Positions 15,287 to 23,648 of a stretch of DNA of 61,425 nucleotides are shown here, piece by piece. This DNA is from Halioglobus sp. (GTDB lineage Bacteria > Pseudomonadota > Gammaproteobacteria > Pseudomonadales > Halieaceae): assembly GCA_028825045.1 (NCBI GenBank), contig JAPKAY010000019.1, positions 1 through 61,425 of the forward strand, in the 5' to 3' direction. The position numbers were made by a program, and so were the translations under genes. The stretch's first letter is position 1, and each line of letters opens with the position of its first letter. The notes under the pieces are model-generated. The model saw nothing but the letters and a program-made list of their open reading frames with translations. It did not search any database and was not told where the DNA came from.

Positions 15287-17080
15287 CTAGTACCCCGCTA
15301 CCCATCCACCCGGCCGTCGAGTATCCGTGGCACCATACAACCAGCCGTTTTCAAGCATGATGGAATTAGTGCGACCCGTCGTGCGATTGCCCACGTCCGG
15401 CGTATGGCCCATCTCCCGCAGCAGTTTGATTGTATCGGGGCTGAACCCTTCTTCCAGCTTTAATTCATCGGGCAGCCACTGGTGGTGCATTCTTGGCGCG
15501 GCGGCCGCTGTGGCGATGTTCATATCAAACTCCATCGCGTTCAGTATTGTCTGCAATACTGTGCTGATAATCACGCTGCCCCCGGGGCTGCCAGTGGCCA
15601 GCCAGGGTTTGCCCTCGTGCAACACAATCGTGGGGCTCATCGATGAGAGCGGGCGTTTACCTGGCTCGATACTATTAGCGTCTCCCTGGACCAGACCGTA
15701 GGCATTGGCGGTACCGGGTTTGCTCGCAAAATCCCCCATTTCGTTGTTGAGCAACATGCCGGTGCCAGGCACCGCAATGTGCGAGCCAAAACTGAAGTTT
15801 AGCGTGTAGGTATTGGCCACCACATTGCCGAAACGGTCGGCGACGCTGTAATGCGTAGTGTCAGTGCTTTCATCGCCCACCAGTTTCCCTGGCGCAATTT
15901 CCACTGACGGGGTGGCGGCGCTGCTGTTAATGCGTTTTCTTTGACGTGCGGCATACGCCTTGTCTGTCAGTGCGGAGACGGGTACGTTCACATAATCCGG
16001 GTCACCCAGATACTGACTGCGGTCGGCATAGGCAAGCTTCATACTCTCTGCGAGGTGGTGTACATAACTGGCGGAGCCTTGCCCCATGGCCTGCAGGTCG
16101 TAGCCCTCGAGAATGTTCAATATCTGCACTATATGGACGCCGCCAGAGGAGGGCGGCGGGGTGGAAACCACTTTAAAGCCTTTGTACATACCGCTCACGG
16201 GTTGTCGCTCAACAACGTAGTAGCCGGCCAGGTCAGCTGCGGTTATGAGGCCATCACCGCTTTTCATTTCGTCGGTAATGCGCTGGGCCACCGCTCCGGA
16301 ATAAAATCCGTCTTTGCCCCGCTTGCTGATTTCGCTCAGCGTCCAGGCCAAATCTGGTTGTCGCCAGGTGTCCCCAATGTCGTAGGCCGAACCGTCAGGT
16401 TTAAAAAACAAACGTGCGGCCTCAGCGTTTTTCCGCAATTGGTCTGCCCTGGCATTGATCTCGTAATAGTGGCTGAAGGAGACGATCAGCCCGTCTTGCG
16501 CCAGTGCAATGGCCGGTGCCAGTACCTGTGCCCGGCTAAGTATGCCGTATTTCTCTTGCGCGTAAAGTAGTCCTGCCACGGTGCCGGGGACGCCCGAAGA
16601 CGTCAGGCTGAAATACTCGCGCATCTTGTCAACGTTTCCCTCCTCGTCCAGAAACATGTCCCGGGTTGCAGCTGCAGGAGCGATTTCACGGTAATCAATA
16701 AGTGTTTGGCGGTTTTCTTCGGCGAGGTGAATGAGCATGAATCCTCCGCCAGCGAGATTACCCGCCCGGGGATAGGTCACCGCCAAAGCGAAGCCGGTGG
16801 CTACTGCCGCATCAATTGCATTCCCGCCAGCGCGCAAAATTTTCATTCCCACTTCGGCCGCTAATTTTTCTGCGCCGACCACCATGCCGTGCTGTGCCAC
16901 TACCGGAAGAAAGCGCTCTTTATAGTCAATAATGGGTGTTTGAATTTGCGGTTGGGCCGCCTTCGCTTCCGGCGTCTCGGTCTTTGCAGATTGCGTATGT
17001 TGCGTTTTAGCACTAGCGGTAGATGCTAATAATACGCTCAGCAAACTCAGTGTTAGTAGTAATAGCCGTAGATTGTTCAA
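15287..17080 (-). CDS. ggt: gamma-glutamyltransferase
   Basis: 597 residues, close to the usual 560-590 of the family. A signal peptide covers about 1-24, so it acts in the periplasm. It is an Ntn hydrolase made as a precursor that cleaves itself before a catalytic threonine; here the site is DTTHYSV, with the second Thr as probable nucleophile. Substrate-binding motifs follow: NTYTLNFSFGSHI, GMLLNNEMGDF, PLSSMSPTIV and GSPGGS. It removes the gamma-glutamyl group of glutathione and related compounds and so recycles cysteine and glutamate. Stands alone between a thioesterase gene and a small unknown gene, with convergent transcription on its 3' side. A role as acylase of the same family is possible but less likely. 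Confidence 0.95.
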   Translation of the reverse strand: MNNLRLLLLTLSLLSVLLASTASAKTQHTQSAKTETPEAKAAQPQIQTPIIDYKERFLPVVAQHGMVVGAEKLAAEVGMKILRAGGNAIDAAVATGFALAVTYPRAGNLAGGGFMLIHLAEENRQTLIDYREIAPAAATRDMFLDEEGNVDKMREYFSLTSSGVPGTVAGLLYAQEKYGILSRAQVLAPAIALAQDGLIVSFSHYYEINARADQLRKNAEAARLFFKPDGSAYDIGDTWRQPDLAWTLSEISKRGKDGFYSGAVAQRITDEMKSGDGLITAADLAGYYVVERQPVSGMYKGFKVVSTPPPSSGGVHIVQILNILEGYDLQAMGQGSASYVHHLAESMKLAYADRSQYLGDPDYVNVPVSALTDKAYAARQRKRINSSAATPSVEIAPGKLVGDESTDTTHYSVADRFGNVVANTYTLNFSFGSHIAVPGTGMLLNNEMGDFASKPGTANAYGLVQGDANSIEPGKRPLSSMSPTIVLHEGKPWLATGSPGGSVIISTVLQTILNAMEFDMNIATAAAAPRMHHQWLPDELKLEEGFSPDTIKLLREMGHTPDVGNRTTGRTNSIMLENGWLYGATDTRRPGGWVAGY

Positions 17081-17204
17081 AGGGTGGGGCCCCCATGTTT
17101 ATCAAAAGCAGACTTTAACTGTTTTGCTTTGCCACGCATACTCGTAGCTTGAACATTGCAGCGACAGGTGAGTATGGCGGCGTTCATTTTAGAGGTGGCT
17201 TTGT

Positions 17205-17504
17205 ATGCAGGTGCTAGAAGAAGAACTCGAGCAACGCTGGCGGAGGATGTTTGCTGCTTTGGCGGCTGGCGAAGATGTACCACCCTCACACAGACTGCGC
17301 GCGGAGGGCATGATGGAGGCCATAGTCCTGATCGGGAGCACCACGCGTGACGCGCTGACGCTGCGCATGTGCAGCAGTTATCAGAGTGCTTTTGGGCGGA
17401 GCATCGCCGAAGCCTTCGGTAATGATTGGCAGGCGCTGTTTCCCTTTCCGCAGATTCCTGCCATGGCGAATCGCGCCCCGGTGTATCCCAGCACTCAGGA
17501 CTGA
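17205..17504 (+). CDS. small hypothetical protein
   Basis: 99 residues. ATG at 17205 with GAGG about 10 bases before. The N-terminus is a helix rich in Glu and Arg (EEELEQRWRRMFAAL), and a second helix (RAEGMMEAIVLIG) follows. The C-terminal third is polar with WQALFPFPQIP. No signal peptide, membrane segment or known motif. The composition resembles a real protein more than the antisense frames do, and no better frame covers this gap. It is divergent from ggt and its end lies 27 bp from the end of the GNAT gene. I do not recognise a family. Confidence 0.55.
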   Translation: MQVLEEELEQRWRRMFAALAAGEDVPPSHRLRAEGMMEAIVLIGSTTRDALTLRMCSSYQSAFGRSIAEAFGNDWQALFPFPQIPAMANRAPVYPSTQD

Positions 17505-17530
17505 GCCGTCAGCGACTATGGAGTGAAGCG

Positions 17531-18130
17531 TTAGCGCGGCTCGCGCCACATGAACCAGGCTGTTGGGCCGTTTTTCCCAATCGCCTGTTGAGCCCTGATC
17601 TCGAAGCCGTGGCGTTCGTAAAGGGGTACGTTGCGGGGATTGCTGCTTTCCAAATAGGCGGGCATGCCGTGTGAGTCACAAACGGTTGTGCCGCGCTTGA
17701 GGAGTTCGGCGCCAATACCCTGTCCCTGGCTACTTTGTCGACAACCCAGATATTGAAGGTAATAGTGAGGTTCTGCTGGATGGTGCCTGGCAAACACCGA
17801 ACCCTGTTGATATGCCCGCCAGACCGGTCGCAAGCCACCATGTTTTATTAACTTCAAGCCAAACCTGAGCATGCCCAAGCGGGGAGCTAACTCAAAGCGC
17901 TGCTCCGGCGGCAGCCACAAGGCGGCGGCGCGCCCACTCTCTTCGATGTGTACGATCCCGCGCGGCAAGTATACGTCCCTCACCAGCATGTGAAAGAAGA
18001 ACGGATAGAGCTGTGTTCTGGGGAACACCCACTTGAACATGGGATCGTGGGTAAAGCTGTCGCTGAGCGTGTCGACCAGGGTATCCAGATCATCCAGGAC
18101 AGCGTTGCGAATAGTGGCGGGTTCATCCAT
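17531..18130 (-). CDS. GNAT family N-acetyltransferase
   Basis: 199 residues, ATG at 18130. The C-terminal half carries the acetyl-CoA binding region: YYLQYLGCRQSSQGQGIG (about 135-152), where QSSQGQGIG is the Q/RxxGxG/A loop. A helix and the strand PAYLESSNPRN and PLYERHGFE follow, the usual last motif of the fold. The N-terminal 80 residues contain the variable acceptor-binding part with PMFKWVFPRTQLYPFF. The acceptor is not predictable. The gene is divergent from pdxH, with 64 bp between the two starts. Confidence 0.88.
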   Translation of the reverse strand: MDEPATIRNAVLDDLDTLVDTLSDSFTHDPMFKWVFPRTQLYPFFFHMLVRDVYLPRGIVHIEESGRAAALWLPPEQRFELAPRLGMLRFGLKLIKHGGLRPVWRAYQQGSVFARHHPAEPHYYLQYLGCRQSSQGQGIGAELLKRGTTVCDSHGMPAYLESSNPRNVPLYERHGFEIRAQQAIGKNGPTAWFMWREPR

Positions 18131-18194
18131 GGCGCCGGGTTTTGCCTCTATGTCGTGCGACAGTTATTATAGGTAAGTCACAGCGTAGCAGGAT

Positions 18195-18839
18195 TTGAGT
18201 TTGCGATACGAGAAATTCCGACGGGAATATACAGCGGGAGGGCTTACTCTTGAGATGCTCGATGCCTGCCCGCTGCGTCAATTTGAAATCTGGCTTGAAC
18301 AGGCCGTGATTGCTCCTCTGGAAGATCCCACTGCCATGGTGTTGGCGACGAGCGATGAAAACGGCGTGCCGTGGCAGCGTATCGTGTTGCTTAAGGGCTT
18401 GACTGCCGATGGTTTCGTCTTTTATACCAACTATAAAAGTAACAAGGCCCGTGCGATTGAGCGCCAACCTGAGGTGTCATTGTTATTTCCCTGGAATGCG
18501 CTCGATCGGCAGGTGATTGTGGGCGGCAGGGTTGAAAAAATGAGTCATTCCGAATCTGAAACCTATTTTTCTTCCCGACCTCGGGAGAGTCAAATAGCCG
18601 CGTGGGCGTCCCAGCAGAGCCGGCCGATATCCTCGCGCGCGGAACTGGAACAACAGGCGCAACGTATCCGTGAGAAGTTTGGCGAGGCAGAAATCTCTAT
18701 GCCTGACTTTTGGGGTGGTTATCGCATGGTGCCACGACAGATCGAATTCTGGCAGGGTGGTGAGCACCGGTTGCATGATCGCTTTTTGTACCGGAAGAAT
18801 TCTAGGAGTGGCTGGGACATCGAACAGTTGCAGCCTTGA
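18195..18839 (+). CDS. pdxH: pyridoxamine 5'-phosphate oxidase
   Basis: 214 residues (E. coli 218). The FMN enzyme oxidises pyridoxine or pyridoxamine 5'-phosphate to pyridoxal 5'-phosphate, the last step of vitamin B6 synthesis and salvage. Family motifs: REYTAGGL, DPTAMVLATSDE, RIVLLKG, FYTNYKSNKARAI, VSLLFPW, SRPRESQIAAW, MPDFWGGYR and the C-terminal RLHDRFLY. The start is a TTG: 18195 is given, but the TTG at 18201 fits the AGGA at 18190 better (7 bases) and would remove two residues. No ATG exists before the conserved N-terminal motif. Stand-alone gene in the cytoplasm. Confidence 0.95.
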   Translation: MSLRYEKFRREYTAGGLTLEMLDACPLRQFEIWLEQAVIAPLEDPTAMVLATSDENGVPWQRIVLLKGLTADGFVFYTNYKSNKARAIERQPEVSLLFPWNALDRQVIVGGRVEKMSHSESETYFSSRPRESQIAAWASQQSRPISSRAELEQQAQRIREKFGEAEISMPDFWGGYRMVPRQIEFWQGGEHRLHDRFLYRKNSRSGWDIEQLQP

Positions 18840-18913
18840 GCCCTGAGAGAAAGGTGAGAAGAGAGCGGGACTGATGTTAGAGCAGTTATGAAATGTAGGC
18901 ACAAAATCGAGGA

Positions 18914-19008
18914 CCCGCTGGCGGGAACGTCTGCGGCCGAGGAGTGTCTGTCCTGTTTACAGGGATGAGCAAAGCTCGCCTGCAAGAATGTATTTACGGC
19001 GTGTCCCG
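18914..19008. repeat. structured intergenic element, probable dispersed repeat
   Basis: The 242-bp gap between pdxH and cinA is full of short hairpins: CCCGC-TG-GCGGG (18914-18925), TCCTGT-TT-ACAGGG near 18950-18963, and GAGC-AAA-GCTC (18967-18977). It ends in TGTATTTACGGCGTGTCCCG (18989-19008). The last string resembles the conserved end of extragenic repeats that I recall from other marine gammaproteobacteria. Only one copy is in this window, so its repetitive nature is an inference. No gene is seen here. Confidence 0.45.
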
Positions 19009-19081
19009 ATAGCCTGAACTCGAATTTGCGCCGATCGAATCGCTGGCATTTGACAACCCTGAAAAACCGGCCCCATTAGAA

Positions 19082-20368
19082 TCAGCGCGCGCCCCGTTGT
19101 GCAAAATAGCGCGGCTCTTCATCAATACCCAGTAACAGTCTGCGCACATTATCGAGCGCACTGGCTGCAATCATTGTCTGAAATAACGAGCGCTCCACCG
19201 GCCAGCAGAGGCAGCGAGTGCGGATGTGCTCGCGGTCTCCCCAGGCCAGCCAAACCGTACCCACCGGTTTCTCAGCTGTGCCACCCCCCGGACCGGCGAT
19301 GCCGGATACGGCAATCGAGTAGTCTGCTCCTGAGCGCTGCAGGGCACCGCCTGCCATTTCCCGCACGACTTCTTCGCTGACTGCGCCATGCTCACTGAGG
19401 GTTTTCTCACTCACACCCAGCATCGATTGCTTGATGGCATTGGAATAGGTGACGAAGCCCGCGTGGAAGCTATCCGATGACCCCGGAATACGGGTCAACA
19501 TGGAGGCGATCAGGCCGCCGGTACAGGACTCTGCAGTGGTCAGGCTGGCACCTCGCTCGCGTAGCAATTGCAGAACGCTCTGCGGTAGCGTGACAGCGCC
19601 TTCGCCAATAATGTGATCGCCGAACAACTGCTCCAACGTCTTTCGGCATTTCTGTTGCGCAGCGGTGGCCGCGGCGTTGTCGATAGTGAGCTTGATTTCC
19701 ATTTGTGGTGCGCCGGCGCGAAAGCCCAGGTCGACCTCCTGCGGCCAGTCTGTGACGTTATCGCTGATAATCTGTTGGGCGGTGGATTCGCCTAACCCGA
19801 AGGTCTGCAGGCGCAGTATGTTGCGACCCGGTGGGCGCTGCAGGCGTGCGGCGAGTGTGTCGACGATGTCGCCCATCATTGCGATTAATTCGCTGGGTAC
19901 GCCCGGCGTACAAATGACGCGACAGTCACCTAGAACCATTTCAAAGCCCACGGCGCTGCCAACGGGGTTGTCTACAATGCTGGCGCCCGCAGGAAGCATG
20001 GCTTGCTTGAAATTAGCGGCGTTAAGCTCCAGGTTGCGTTTGTTACACCACTGTTGCAAATGGGCCACAGCCTGCGGATGTTCCTGCAGGCTGACCCCGG
20101 CGACCGCGGCGAGAATTTCAGCGGTAAGATCGTCAATGGTTGGACCCAGTCCACCGTTGACGATAACCAGGTCGGCGGTGGCCACCATGGCGGCCAGTTC
20201 CGCCTGCAGTAGTGCCACGTCGTCGCCAACGGTGACCTTGCGGTAAACACCAATGCCGACTTCTCCAAGGCGCTGGGCAATTAGGGCGGAGTTAGAGTCC
20301 ACTGTGTCGCCACTCATAATCTCATTGCCGGTTAGTAGTAGTTGAACCTTCAGTTCGGAATCTGCCAT
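19082..20368 (-). CDS. cinA: CinA family protein (nicotinamide-nucleotide amidohydrolase)
   Basis: 428 residues, ATG at 20368. The N-terminal domain (about 1-170) is the MoaB/MogA-like fold with LLLTGNEIMSGDTVDSN and VNGGLGPTIDDLT, in the long two-domain CinA form. The C-terminal domain (about 265-420) is the PncC amidase: TTAESCTGGLIASMLTRIPG, FHAGFVTYSN, VSEEVVREMA and VSGIAGPGGGT. PncC-type enzymes hydrolyse NMN to nicotinic acid mononucleotide in NAD recycling; the N-terminal domain in characterised CinA is an ADP-ribose pyrophosphatase. The name comes from competence in Gram-positives, but here the gene has no competence neighbours. Convergent to pdxH, divergent from the NUDIX gene. Confidence 0.93.
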   Translation of the reverse strand: MADSELKVQLLLTGNEIMSGDTVDSNSALIAQRLGEVGIGVYRKVTVGDDVALLQAELAAMVATADLVIVNGGLGPTIDDLTAEILAAVAGVSLQEHPQAVAHLQQWCNKRNLELNAANFKQAMLPAGASIVDNPVGSAVGFEMVLGDCRVICTPGVPSELIAMMGDIVDTLAARLQRPPGRNILRLQTFGLGESTAQQIISDNVTDWPQEVDLGFRAGAPQMEIKLTIDNAAATAAQQKCRKTLEQLFGDHIIGEGAVTLPQSVLQLLRERGASLTTAESCTGGLIASMLTRIPGSSDSFHAGFVTYSNAIKQSMLGVSEKTLSEHGAVSEEVVREMAGGALQRSGADYSIAVSGIAGPGGGTAEKPVGTVWLAWGDREHIRTRCLCWPVERSLFQTMIAASALDNVRRLLLGIDEEPRYFAQRGAR

Positions 20369-20459
20369 GGGGATCTCGTGTGGTTAAATAGATGGCCAGC
20401 ATAGCGCCAATGCTTTTGCCAAGGCAAAGTGCTATCGTTTGGCCTCAAGGAGCGAGAGC

Positions 20460-21053
20460 TTGTCCGATCTTAATTACTGTCCTGAATGCGCCGGCCCTTT
20501 GTTGAGCCACCTGGTGGGCGGCGAAGAGCGCAATCACTGGTATTGCCAGCGCTGCCAAACACCGCATTACGACTATCCCCGTGTGGTTGTTACCACTTTT
20601 ATCGCCAGTGGCGACCGATTGTTGTGGGTCCAGCGCGGGTTGGAGCCACGCCGCGGTAGCTGGGCGATTCCCGGCGGCTTTATGGAAAATGACGAGACTC
20701 TCGCTGAGGGTGCGGCGCGGGAGCTGCAGGAGGAGGCCGGCATTGTGCTGCCCCCGGATCAACTGCAGCTCTACATGATGGGGACTATCACCTTTATCAA
20801 TCAGATATATGTGGGCTTTCGCGCCACTGTGGATAGCTTGTTCTGTCTGCCTGGAGAGGAGTCGATGGATTGTCGTTTTTACACTCGCGATGAGTGCCCC
20901 TGGAATGAGGTTGCCTACCCACAGGTTAACGATTCTATCGCCCAGGCTTACGATGATCTCGACAGCGGCACCTTTGATATCTGGCAGGCGGAGATGACCG
21001 AGAGTCGTTACGAGCTGCGCCCGGTTTCCCGGACCCGCACCGACGAGGCCTAA
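20460..21053 (+). CDS. NUDIX hydrolase with zinc ribbon
   Basis: 197 residues. The start chosen is the TTG at 20460 because AAGGAG lies 7 bases upstream; the in-frame TTG at 20439 lies before that site. An N-terminal zinc ribbon is formed by CPEC and CQRC (about 6-35), followed by the NUDIX fold. Its catalytic box has GFMENDETLAEG and AARELQEEAGI, matching G-x5-E-x7-REUxEExGU. The zinc ribbon is found in NudC-type and in some ADP-ribose pyrophosphatases; the substrate is therefore a nucleotide diphosphate derivative, not further known. Divergent from cinA, whose PncC and N-terminal activities also concern NAD breakdown products, so a shared NAD-repair theme is possible. Its end overlaps the end of the DUF924 gene by 4 bp. 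Confidence 0.9.
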   Translation: MSDLNYCPECAGPLLSHLVGGEERNHWYCQRCQTPHYDYPRVVVTTFIASGDRLLWVQRGLEPRRGSWAIPGGFMENDETLAEGAARELQEEAGIVLPPDQLQLYMMGTITFINQIYVGFRATVDSLFCLPGEESMDCRFYTRDECPWNEVAYPQVNDSIAQAYDDLDSGTFDIWQAEMTESRYELRPVSRTRTDEA

Positions 21054-21643
21054 AATCCTCTGTGCTTTTCCAGGTAGGCGAGCTCCGCCTCGCTGGACTG
21101 GCGCCCGAGAATGGCATTGCGGTGTGGAAAGCGGCCGAACTGTGCAATCACATCCCGGTGGGCAACAGCGAAGCGGGTGAAGCCAGCGAATTGCGCGCCG
21201 CCGCTAACCGCTTTCAGGTCCTGAAATAGCGCAACACATTCGTTTTGTACTTCCATGTCCTCGCAATGTTCTAAAGGCAGGTAAAGAAATACCTGATGCA
21301 TTGCCGGCAAACGTAGATGATTGCCAGCCTTGACTGTCTGTTGCGCTAGAGCAAGCGCATGCGAATCGCCGGCGAAGGCCTCCGTCGTGCCTCTGTGGAT
21401 ATTGCGTGTAAGCTGATCGAGCAGAATCACCAACGCGATAAGGCCTCTGTCGGTCTCCGTCCACACATCGAGCTTTCCCGCCAGGGCAAGTTCCAGCCAC
21501 GCCCCGAAGCGGGCGCGGCAGAATTCATCGTTATGATCATCGGCACTAAACCACAGCGCATAATGGTCTTCTATGCATAGGCCTGCCTCATCCAACTCAC
21601 CGAACCAGAAATCGTGAATGGCTTCAATAATAGTGTTCGGCAT
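21050..21643 (-). CDS. DUF924 family protein
   Basis: 197 residues, ATG at 21643. All-helical, TPR-like fold of the DUF924 family. Typical motifs are IHDFWFGELDEAG at the start, LWFSADDHNDEF, then VILLDQLTRNIHRGT, AFAGDSHALALA, FLYLPLEHCEDME and AVAHRDVIAQFGRFPHRNAILGR. No enzymatic activity is established for the family as far as I know. No signal peptide, so cytoplasmic. Its 3' end overlaps the convergent NUDIX gene by 4 bp, and its 5' end is 73 bp from the start of fklB on the other strand. Confidence 0.93.
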   Translation of the reverse strand: MPNTIIEAIHDFWFGELDEAGLCIEDHYALWFSADDHNDEFCRARFGAWLELALAGKLDVWTETDRGLIALVILLDQLTRNIHRGTTEAFAGDSHALALAQQTVKAGNHLRLPAMHQVFLYLPLEHCEDMEVQNECVALFQDLKAVSGGAQFAGFTRFAVAHRDVIAQFGRFPHRNAILGRQSSEAELAYLEKHRGF

Positions 21644-21716
21644 AGGAACTAGCCCAGTGAGTGTGCGAAATGGTAAGGTTTGCGCCTCTTTTTATTCAGC
21701 ATAGCGGAAAAGTCTT

Positions 21717-22349
21717 ATGTCACTAGTACCCGAGGTTCAATTAAATACCGACGAGCAAAAAGCCAGCTACGGTTTTGGCTTGCAGTTTGGCGAGCAGTTA
21801 CGGCGCAACGATTTCAAGGGCCTGGACCTGGAGGCCGTATTGGCGGGCATTCAGCACTGGTATGGTCAGCAAGAGGCCGCTTTGACGGACGAACAGATAA
21901 ACCCCAGTTATCAGGCGATTCAGGGCCGCCAGAAGGCCAAAGCGGCAGAGCAGGCGGGCAAGCGCTCTGCCCTGGCTGAGACATTTATGACCGCTAATGC
22001 GGCCCGTGATGAAGTGTCCACGACGGCCAGTGGTCTCCAGTATGAGGTGCTCGAATCTGGTAGCGGCGAAAGCCCCAACGCGAAGTCAACGGTGGTCACG
22101 CATTACCATGGAACACTGGTAGATGGCACCGTTTTTGACAGCTCTGTGCAGCGCGGCGAACCCGCCGAGTTTGGCGTTCACCAGGTGATCCCCGCCTGGA
22201 CCGAGGCGTTGCAGATGATGTCGGTGGGCGACAAGTGGCGCATCGCGTGTCCGCCGGAGTTGGCCTATGGTGAGCAGGGCGCAGGCGATGCCATTCCACC
22301 CAACACCGCCTTAGTGTTTGAAATCCATCTGCTTGAAATCAAGGCCTGA
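21717..22349 (+). CDS. fklB: FKBP-type peptidyl-prolyl cis-trans isomerase (FklB-like)
   Basis: 210 residues (E. coli FklB 206). The N-terminal helical dimerisation domain (about 1-95) starts with KASYGFGLQFGEQLRRN. The FKBP domain (about 118-210) has VTHYHGTLVDGTVFDSS, RGEPAEFGVHQVIPAWTEAL, MSVGDKWRIACPPELAYGEQGAG and LVFEIHLLEI. The conserved aromatic and Asp residues of the active site (Y, D, F, W) are present. No signal peptide is seen, so it is a cytoplasmic folding factor and not a Mip/FkpA type. It lies 6 bp before the alcohol dehydrogenase gene, so the two are probably co-transcribed. Confidence 0.95.
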   Translation: MSLVPEVQLNTDEQKASYGFGLQFGEQLRRNDFKGLDLEAVLAGIQHWYGQQEAALTDEQINPSYQAIQGRQKAKAAEQAGKRSALAETFMTANAARDEVSTTASGLQYEVLESGSGESPNAKSTVVTHYHGTLVDGTVFDSSVQRGEPAEFGVHQVIPAWTEALQMMSVGDKWRIACPPELAYGEQGAGDAIPPNTALVFEIHLLEIKA

Positions 22350-22355
22350 GTACGA

Positions 22356-23510
22356 ATGAGCGCTAGCATCAATCTGCCGAGAATTTTGCGTGTTGGCGCT
22401 GGTGCCAGTGGGCAACTGGTGGCGACATTAGCTGAGCTTGGACTAGCGCGGCCACTGTTGATCACCGACCCTTATATGAAAGAGTGCGGTTACTGTGAAC
22501 GGCTGCAAATGCCTCTGGAAGAATCGGGCATTGCCTACGGCCTATTCAGTGGCTGTGTGCCAGACCCTACTACCGACAGTGTCTACGCCGCCCTCGCGCA
22601 ATGGCATAACGGCGATTATGATTGCGTGGTGGCGTTGGGGGGTGGCAGTTCGCTGGATACCGCTAAGGCGGTCGCCGTGCTGGCGGAGCACGGTGGCATT
22701 ATGCGCGACTATAAAGTGCCTCGTCAGGTGGACTCTGGCCTGCCCATTATCGCGATTCCGACCACCGCAGGGACGGGTTCTGAGGCCACGCGCGTGGCAG
22801 TGATCACCGATACCGAAACGCAGGAAAAGATGCTGTGCATGGGCCTGGGCCTGATGCCGGTGGCGGCATTAGTAGATTTTGAGCTGACCCTCACCATGCC
22901 CTATCGCCTAACCGCAGACACCGGTATCGATACCCTGTGCCATGCGATGGAAGCCTATGTTAGTCGCAAGTCCAACCCGTTTACCGACAGCGTGGCCCTC
23001 ACTGCCATGCGCACTATTTACCAGAACATCCGCACCGCCTGCGCTGAGCCTGACAACCGCGAGGCGCGCGAGGCGATGATGCTGGCAGCTACTCAGGGCG
23101 GTATCGCCTTTGCCAATGCGTCGGTGACCTTGATCCACGGTATGAGTCGCCCCATTGGCGCCTTATTCCATGTACCCCATGGGCTGAGCAATGCCATGCT
23201 GTTGCCTGAGGTGACTGCCTGGTCGATTGATCATGCGCCGGTGCGGTATGCGCATTGCGCTCGCTATATGGATATTGCCGGTGAATCGCACGATGACGCA
23301 GAGGCATGCGCCAGACTGGTAACGGCGCTGGCCGCGTTGACCACCGACTTGCAGGTGCCCGGACCCCAGGCATTTGGTATCGCCCGTAGCGATTGGTTCG
23401 ATTCCCTGGGGCTAATGGCCGAGCAGGCACTGGTCTCCGGCTCTCCAGCTAACAACCCGCGCGTCCCTTTGGCCGAGGATATCGTTCAGCTATACGAGCG
23501 CATTTGGTAA
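22356..23510 (+). CDS. iron-containing alcohol dehydrogenase
   Basis: 384 residues, usual length. Rossmann-like NAD(P) domain with the GGGSSLDTAKA motif (about 97-107), then PTTAGTGSEATRVAVI. The all-helical domain holds the metal ligands: Asp and His in DTGIDTLCHAMEAYVS, and the two further His in LIHGMSRPIGALFHVPHG. The family oxidises alcohols or reduces aldehydes with NAD(P). The short gap after fklB suggests a two-gene operon. Substrate unknown; short-chain or hydroxy-acid alcohols are typical for relatives. Confidence 0.94.
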   Translation: MSASINLPRILRVGAGASGQLVATLAELGLARPLLITDPYMKECGYCERLQMPLEESGIAYGLFSGCVPDPTTDSVYAALAQWHNGDYDCVVALGGGSSLDTAKAVAVLAEHGGIMRDYKVPRQVDSGLPIIAIPTTAGTGSEATRVAVITDTETQEKMLCMGLGLMPVAALVDFELTLTMPYRLTADTGIDTLCHAMEAYVSRKSNPFTDSVALTAMRTIYQNIRTACAEPDNREAREAMMLAATQGGIAFANASVTLIHGMSRPIGALFHVPHGLSNAMLLPEVTAWSIDHAPVRYAHCARYMDIAGESHDDAEACARLVTALAALTTDLQVPGPQAFGIARSDWFDSLGLMAEQALVSGSPANNPRVPLAEDIVQLYERIW

Positions 23511-23576
23511 ACCAGAAAGTATTGCCCAAGGGACGGTGTTGCCGGCAAAAAAACGGTCCTCAGGCGGCCGCTACGC

Positions 23577-23605
23577 TTACATTCACAATCGCCTTTGATT
23601 ACACT
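23577..23605 (+). promoter_or_regulatory. candidate sigma70 promoter of the ParA gene
   Basis: TTACAT (23577-23582) and TACACT (23600-23605) are 17 bases apart, 43 bases before the ATG at 23649. This is the best match in the 138-bp gap after the alcohol dehydrogenase gene. GAGGGG at 23633-23638 is the probable ribosome binding site. Confidence 0.45.
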
Positions 23606-23648
23606 ATGCAACCTTTGTTAACCTCATTCCACGAGGGGTAATTTGCTT

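Noticed and set aside
15941..16570. Long open frame antisense to ggt
   Set aside because: It is a shadow of the ggt codon pattern with low protein-like character and no ribosome binding site.
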